From: Eubacterium ruminantium
GTDB lineage: Bacteria; Bacillota; Clostridia; Lachnospirales; Lachnospiraceae
Reading direction: 5' to 3'
Assembly (NCBI GenBank): GCA_900108205.1
Contig: FNUU01000005.1
Span: 124,001-188,000 of the forward strand
Length of the DNA stretch: 64,000 nucleotides
Positions 60,004-64,000 of the stretch are shown here, piece after piece; position 1 is the stretch's first letter, and each line of letters starts with the position of its first letter. The translations under genes and the position numbers were made by a program. The notes beneath the pieces are model-generated. The model saw only the letters and a list, made by a program, of their open reading frames with translations, had not been told where the DNA came from and made no database searches.

Positions 60004-60903
60004 TTATATCTTCAAATGTCTCTTAGTTGTAAAGATACTTCCAAGGAAACCGATGCCCACACCAATAAGGAGGGTTACAGGCACAAGAACCTTGAACAGT
60101 TCACTTAATGATACGAATTCAAAAAGCTTCTTAATAAGTGTAAGTCTTCCGACAACATAATTAAGTATCGCATCATATGCATAGTAAATAAGTACAAGAG
60201 GTATAGCCGAACCAATAAGTCCGATTATAACACCCTCAACAATGAACGGAGCTCTTACGAAAAAGTTTGTTGCTCCGATAAGCTTCATGATCTTGATCTC
60301 TTCCTTACGAACTGTAATACCTATTGTTACGGTATTGCTGATAAGGAATATAGATACGAGCAGCAGGATCAAAATGATACCCATGGAAGCATATCCCACA
60401 AACATATTCAGTGATGATATGGTATCCGCAGTATGCTGTGAGCTCTTGACCTTTCTGACGCCATTCAGTCCCTCCAGGAAACGAACGAACTCGGCCTGCT
60501 TGCTTACATCTTTAAGAGTAATTGAAAATGAAGCAGACTTAGCCAGCGGATTATCATCTCCGAAAGCAGCTCTTGCTTCTTCCGGATTGTCATAAGTATC
60601 ATTTGAATACTTAAGCCATGCCTCTTCGGCAGTAATATAATCAAAAGTATCGACTTCTTCACGGGTCCTTATCTGAGCCGCAAGAAGATCTATATCAGCA
60701 TCTTCATTGAAGAATACCGAAATTGAAATTGAATTCTCAAGACTCTTCATCGCAGATTTAAAATTCACTACAACTGCATAGAAGATACCAAATAAAAACA
60801 AACATGAAACAATAGTACCTATGGATGCCAATGAAAAGAGAAGATTTCTTCTGATATTCTTAACACCCTGTCTGAAACTGTACCAAATCGAACTAATCCT
60901 CAT
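60004..60903 (-). CDS. ftsX: Cell division ABC permease FtsX
   Basis: 299 residues, four membrane segments with the large first extracellular loop (SISVFFNEDADIDLLAAQIR). Start [19 protein letters not shown] is typical. Overlaps ftsE by 11 bp. Controls the extracellular peptidoglycan hydrolase activator encoded next. Confidence 0.95.
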   Translation of the reverse strand: MRISSIWYSFRQGVKNIRRNLLFSLASIGTIVSCLFLFGIFYAVVVNFKSAMKSLENSISISVFFNEDADIDLLAAQIRTREEVDTFDYITAEEAWLKYSNDTYDNPEEARAAFGDDNPLAKSASFSITLKDVSKQAEFVRFLEGLNGVRKVKSSQHTADTISSLNMFVGYASMGIILILLLVSIFLISNTVTIGITVRKEEIKIMKLIGATNFFVRAPFIVEGVIIGLIGSAIPLVLIYYAYDAILNYVVGRLTLIKKLFEFVSLSELFKVLVPVTLLIGVGIGFLGSIFTTKRHLKI

Positions 60904-61579
60904 CTATGTATCCACCCTTCTCAACGTCGCTGATAACAACGCCCTTCTTTAGTGTTATAACTCTTTTTTTCATAGCATTTACTATTTCTTTATTGTGAGT
61001 TACTACAACTACAGTAGTTCCCTTGGCATTGATGTCTTCAAGAAGATTCATGATGTCCCATGAAGTCTTAGGGTCAAGGTTACCTGTAGGCTCGTCTGCA
61101 AGGATGATATCCGGCTTATTTACAATAGCTCTGGCAATGGCAACTCTCTGCTGCTCACCACCGGAAAGCTGTCTCGGATATGCTTTATATCTGTCCGCTA
61201 GCTCTACCATTGTAAGAACGGCAGGTACCTGTTTTCTGATATATCTCGAAGGTGTCTCGATAACTCTCTGCGCAAAAGCGACATTTTCATAAACAGTTCT
61301 GTCATTAAGAAGGCGGAAATTCTGGAATACTACTCCGATCTTTCTTCTGACCTTCGGAATCTGTCTCTTTCGAATCTTATTGTAATTATATCCTGCTACA
61401 CTTATCTTTCCCTTTGTAGGATTCAGTTCCTTAGTAAGGAGCTTGATAAATGTTGTCTTGCCGGATCCGCTGGAGCCGACAACGAAGACAAATTCGCCCT
61501 TTTCTATATTGATGTTAACATCCTTCAGCGCGGTTTTATCGGCTGAATATTTCATAGTTACATTTTCCATTGTAATCAT
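60893..61579 (-). CDS. ftsE: Cell division ABC ATPase FtsE
   Basis: 228 residues. Walker [35 protein letters not shown] (classic FtsE), signature [15 protein letters not shown], Walker [21 protein letters not shown] about 10 nt before ATG. Head of the ftsEX-M23-S41 run. Confidence 0.96.
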   Translation of the reverse strand: MITMENVTMKYSADKTALKDVNINIEKGEFVFVVGSSGSGKTTFIKLLTKELNPTKGKISVAGYNYNKIRKRQIPKVRRKIGVVFQNFRLLNDRTVYENVAFAQRVIETPSRYIRKQVPAVLTMVELADRYKAYPRQLSGGEQQRVAIARAIVNKPDIILADEPTGNLDPKTSWDIMNLLEDINAKGTTVVVVTHNKEIVNAMKKRVITLKKGVVISDVEKGGYIDED

Positions 61580-61692
61580 GATGTTCAGTTCCTTCCAAAT
61601 ATCTGTATAACGTCTCTCATAACGTGCAGCAATATGAACTGTGCAGACATACTACTACAAACATTCCGTTATGATATCATACAATATAATCA

Positions 61693-62784
61693 TTAAAAGT
61701 CAAGACTTTCCATGTATTTCATATATTTTACAACCATGAGAGCAATCTTAAATGTAATCGCATCTTCAAATACTCTAAGATCCAGGTTGGTTGCCTTCTG
61801 TATCTTGTCAAGTCTGTATACAAGAGTATTTCTGTGAATATACAGCTGTCTTGATGTCTCTGATACGTTCAGGCTGTTCTCGAAAAATTTATTAATGGTT
61901 GTAAGTGTCTCTTCATCGAACTCATCCGGAGACTTTGAGTCAAATATCTCCTTGATGAACATTCTGCAAAGAGGAATTGGAAGCTGATATATAAGTCTTC
62001 CGATTCCAAGGCTGTCATATGCGATGATATTCTTGTCACTGTAGAAGATCTTTCCTACATCCAGAGCCATCTTGGCTTCCTTGTATGAACGAGATACTTC
62101 CTTGATCTCATTTACGATCGTACCATACGCAACGTGAACTGAGATCATCGCCTCTGAACTGAGCATATCAACTATAACCTTTGCGATCTTCGTCATATCC
62201 TCAAGAGTCTCTGTTGTCTTAACCTCTTTGACAAGAATTATGTTCTTCTCATCAACTGCAGTAATAAAGTCCTTTGCCTTGCTGGCAAAAAGATTTCTTA
62301 CTGTCTCAAGCGCATTATTATCTTTATCCGTCTTGGTTTCAATGATAAATACTATTCTTCTTACATCTGTATCGATATGCAGCTTCTTAGCCTTGTTGTA
62401 GATATCTACAAGAAGCAGATTGTCAAGAAGGAGGTTTTTGATGAAATTATCCTTGTCGAATCTCTCCTTATATGCGACAAGCAGGCTCTGTACCTGGAAT
62501 ACAGCAAGTCTGCCGACCATATATGTACTGTCATCATCGCCCTTGGCCATGATAATATATTCAAGCTGCTTATCATCATTCACTTTAAAAAAATGATATC
62601 CAAGGAGCGACTGGCTCTCTGCTGCAGATTCAGCAAAAGTAACAACAGCCTCCTCATAACCATCGAAGCTTCCATCGATAGTCTTGGCAAGGGTTCTGCC
62701 CTCTGTATCCATTATTGCAAGATCTGTTTTTGTTATGTTCCTTATCCCCTCAAGAGTATCCTGAAGAATCTGATTTGATATCAT
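61693..62784 (-). CDS. CdaR/PucR-type transcriptional regulator
   Basis: 363 residues. N-terminal diacid-recognition-like region (ISNQILQDTLEGIRNITKTD, MDTEGRTLAKT), middle GGDEF-like helix bundle and C-terminal PucR HTH: LNVSETSRQLYIHRNTLVYR and LDKIQKATNLD. GAGAGGTG lies 4 nt before ATG. Sits next to the MsmK-type ATPase gene, which may be a target. Effector unknown. Confidence 0.9.
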   Translation of the reverse strand: MISNQILQDTLEGIRNITKTDLAIMDTEGRTLAKTIDGSFDGYEEAVVTFAESAAESQSLLGYHFFKVNDDKQLEYIIMAKGDDDSTYMVGRLAVFQVQSLLVAYKERFDKDNFIKNLLLDNLLLVDIYNKAKKLHIDTDVRRIVFIIETKTDKDNNALETVRNLFASKAKDFITAVDEKNIILVKEVKTTETLEDMTKIAKVIVDMLSSEAMISVHVAYGTIVNEIKEVSRSYKEAKMALDVGKIFYSDKNIIAYDSLGIGRLIYQLPIPLCRMFIKEIFDSKSPDEFDEETLTTINKFFENSLNVSETSRQLYIHRNTLVYRLDKIQKATNLDLRVFEDAITFKIALMVVKYMKYMESLDF

Positions 62785-62898
62785 ATTACACCTCTCTTAT
62801 TTATATACTTCTCTCAGCCAATCTGTAACGTTTTACCTTCCGATAAGTCTATCTAACCCCAACAACTCATCTATACTATTCTAACAGATTATTGCAAC

Positions 62899-62938
62899 AA
62901 AAAAAAGGGAAAATGCAGATTTTAAGCATTTTCCCTTT
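62899..62938 (-). terminator. Terminator of the sugar ABC ATPase gene
   Basis: GGGAAAATGC pairs with GCATTTTCCC, followed on the minus strand by eight T. Confidence 0.9.
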
Positions 62939-62966
62939 AAAAATTCATTAAATTTTAACAGTTTAA

Positions 62967-64000
62967 TTAGTTTGCAATGATTGACTCTGATTCCTTATCA
63001 AAGATATGAATCTTAGAAAGGTCAAATGCGAACTGAACTGTGTCACCAGGTCTTGCTGTTGTACGAGCATTAACTCTGGCTGTAATATCAAACTGATCGA
63101 TTGTGAAGTACAGATATACTTCAGCACCGAGCATTTCGTAAATGTTAATTCTTGCATCGATAACTGATTCAGGTGATGACTCGATGAAGAGCTGCTCATC
63201 ATGAATATCCTCTGGACGGATACCAAGAACAACATCCTTATCAATGAAGTCGCCTGCAACAAGCTTCTGAGCCTTAACATCAGGAACCTTGATTGAGTGA
63301 GAACCGAACATAAGAAGAACGTCCTGTCCTGACTTAACAACCTTACAATCGATGAAGTTCATAGGTGGCATACCCATGAAACCTGCAACGAAGAGGTTTG
63401 TTGGATGATCATAAAGATTCTGAGGTGTATCAACCTGCTGGATGATACCATCCTTCATAACTACGATTCTTGTACCAAGTGTCATAGCTTCTGTCTGGTC
63501 ATGTGTAACGTAGATGATTGTTGTCTGAAGTCTCTGATGAAGTTTAGAGATCTCAACACGCATCTGTACACGGAGCTTAGCATCGAGGTTTGAGAGAGGC
63601 TCGTCCATAAGGAATACCTTTGGCTCACGAACGATAGCACGTCCCATGGCAACTCTCTGTCTCTGACCACCGGAAAGAGCCTTTGGCTTTCTGTCAAGAA
63701 GGTGCTCGATCTCGAGGATCTTAGCTGCTTCATGAACTGCCTTGTCAATCTTCTCCTTTGGAACCTTTCTAAGTTTAAGACCAAATGCCATGTTGTCATA
63801 AACTGACATATGTGGATACAGAGCGTAGTTCTGGAATACCATGGCAATATCTCTATCCTTTGGCTCAACGTCGTTAACAAGCTTGTCACCGATCCAAAGC
63901 TCTCCGGAACTGATATCCTCAAGACCAGCGATCATACGAAGGGTAGTTGACTTACCACATCCTGATGGTCCTACGAAGATGATGAACTCCTTGTCCTGAA
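62967..64000 (-). CDS. MsmK/UgpC-type sugar ABC transporter ATPase (N-terminus beyond window)
   Basis: The frame continues past base 64000; before the internal ATG at 63935 it reads [20 protein letters not shown], which contains Walker A, so the start is outside. Signature [15 protein letters not shown], Walker [18 protein letters not shown]-loop [11 protein letters not shown], then TOBE-type OB domains ([21 protein letters not shown]). One ATPase of this type serves several carbohydrate importers, which fits a plant-polymer fermenter. Codon use is highly biased, suggesting high expression. Confidence 0.95.
   Translation of the reverse strand, partial: QDKEFIIFVGPSGCGKSTTLRMIAGLEDISSGELWIGDKLVNDVEPKDRDIAMVFQNYALYPHMSVYDNMAFGLKLRKVPKEKIDKAVHEAAKILEIEHLLDRKPKALSGGQRQRVAMGRAIVREPKVFLMDEPLSNLDAKLRVQMRVEISKLHQRLQTTIIYVTHDQTEAMTLGTRIVVMKDGIIQQVDTPQNLYDHPTNLFVAGFMGMPPMNFIDCKVVKSGQDVLLMFGSHSIKVPDVKAQKLVAGDFIDKDVVLGIRPEDIHDEQLFIESSPESVIDARINIYEMLGAEVYLYFTIDQFDITARVNARTTARPGDTVQFAFDLSKIHIFDKESESIIAN

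Noticed and set aside
1..64000. tRNA or rRNA genes, integrase, complete IS, toxin-antitoxin pair
   Set aside because: No cloverleaf, rRNA-like segment, recombinase or transposase catalytic motif was recognised by eye on either strand.

Overview
The window looks like chromosomal DNA of an anaerobic Firmicute of the Lachnospiraceae type (Butyrivibrio/Pseudobutyrivibrio/Roseburia-like). This is inferred from moderately low GC, strong AGGAGG-type ribosome binding sites, a cytoplasmic galactan-degrading set (GH53, GH42), KtrAB, ftsEX followed by a murein-hydrolase activator and an S41 protease, and many c-di-GMP proteins. No tRNA, rRNA, CRISPR array, complete insertion sequence or phage gene was recognised.

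Left part (1-41 kb) is mostly ordinary chromosome: a metallophosphoesterase (cut by the window edge), a diacylglycerol-kinase-type lipid kinase, a galactan locus with LacI-type operators, Na/Pi and SulP transporters, a Ser/Thr/Asp-rich DUF4353-type lipoprotein, a rhomboid protease, a glycosyltransferase/membrane protein pair, three c-di-GMP proteins, KtrAB, an acidic secreted protein with an OmpR-type two-component system, PnuC plus an NMN adenylyltransferase (pyridine salvage), a MoxR/DUF2201/LRR/radical-SAM/FdhD cluster, a membrane GGDEF protein and the methionine importer metN-metI-metQ.

The region 41.0-51.8 kb is an accessory island and the main finding. It has three transcription units that share one promoter design: two exact copies of GTCGTTCACT with a 20-bp period just upstream of the -35 box. 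Unit 1 (minus, 51.6 to 47.05 kb) encodes two radical-SAM/SPASM enzymes, an ABC ATPase, an ABC permease and a previously unlisted 51-residue Cys/Gly/Ser/Thr/Ala-rich peptide, so it is a sactipeptide-like RiPP operon. Unit 2 (minus, 44.2 to 41.06 kb) encodes a large multi-pass membrane protein, a SpoIIM/DUF95 protein, an ABC ATPase and one or two hydrophobic microproteins, the gene set typical of circular-bacteriocin maturation and immunity. Unit 3 (plus, 46.68-46.87 kb) is a roughly 185-nt transcript encoding a 15-residue hydrophobic peptide. An AgrC-like sensor kinase and a LytTR response regulator lie between them. Together this reads as a quorum-type LytTR circuit controlling a peptide that may be both thioether-crosslinked and handled by a circular-bacteriocin-type export module. 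The island is bordered on the right by a decayed pyridoxal-phosphate locus (truncated pdxR, internally deleted pdxS).

Right part (53.5-64 kb) is core: a small remnant ORF, an ECF sigma/anti-sigma pair, guaA, S41 protease, M23 activator, ftsX, ftsE, a CdaR/PucR-type regulator and an MsmK/UgpC-type sugar ABC ATPase cut by the window end. Across the window a family of dispersed palindromic repeats (at least seven copies, nearly all intergenic) recurs; one copy supplies the stop codon of a radical-SAM gene.
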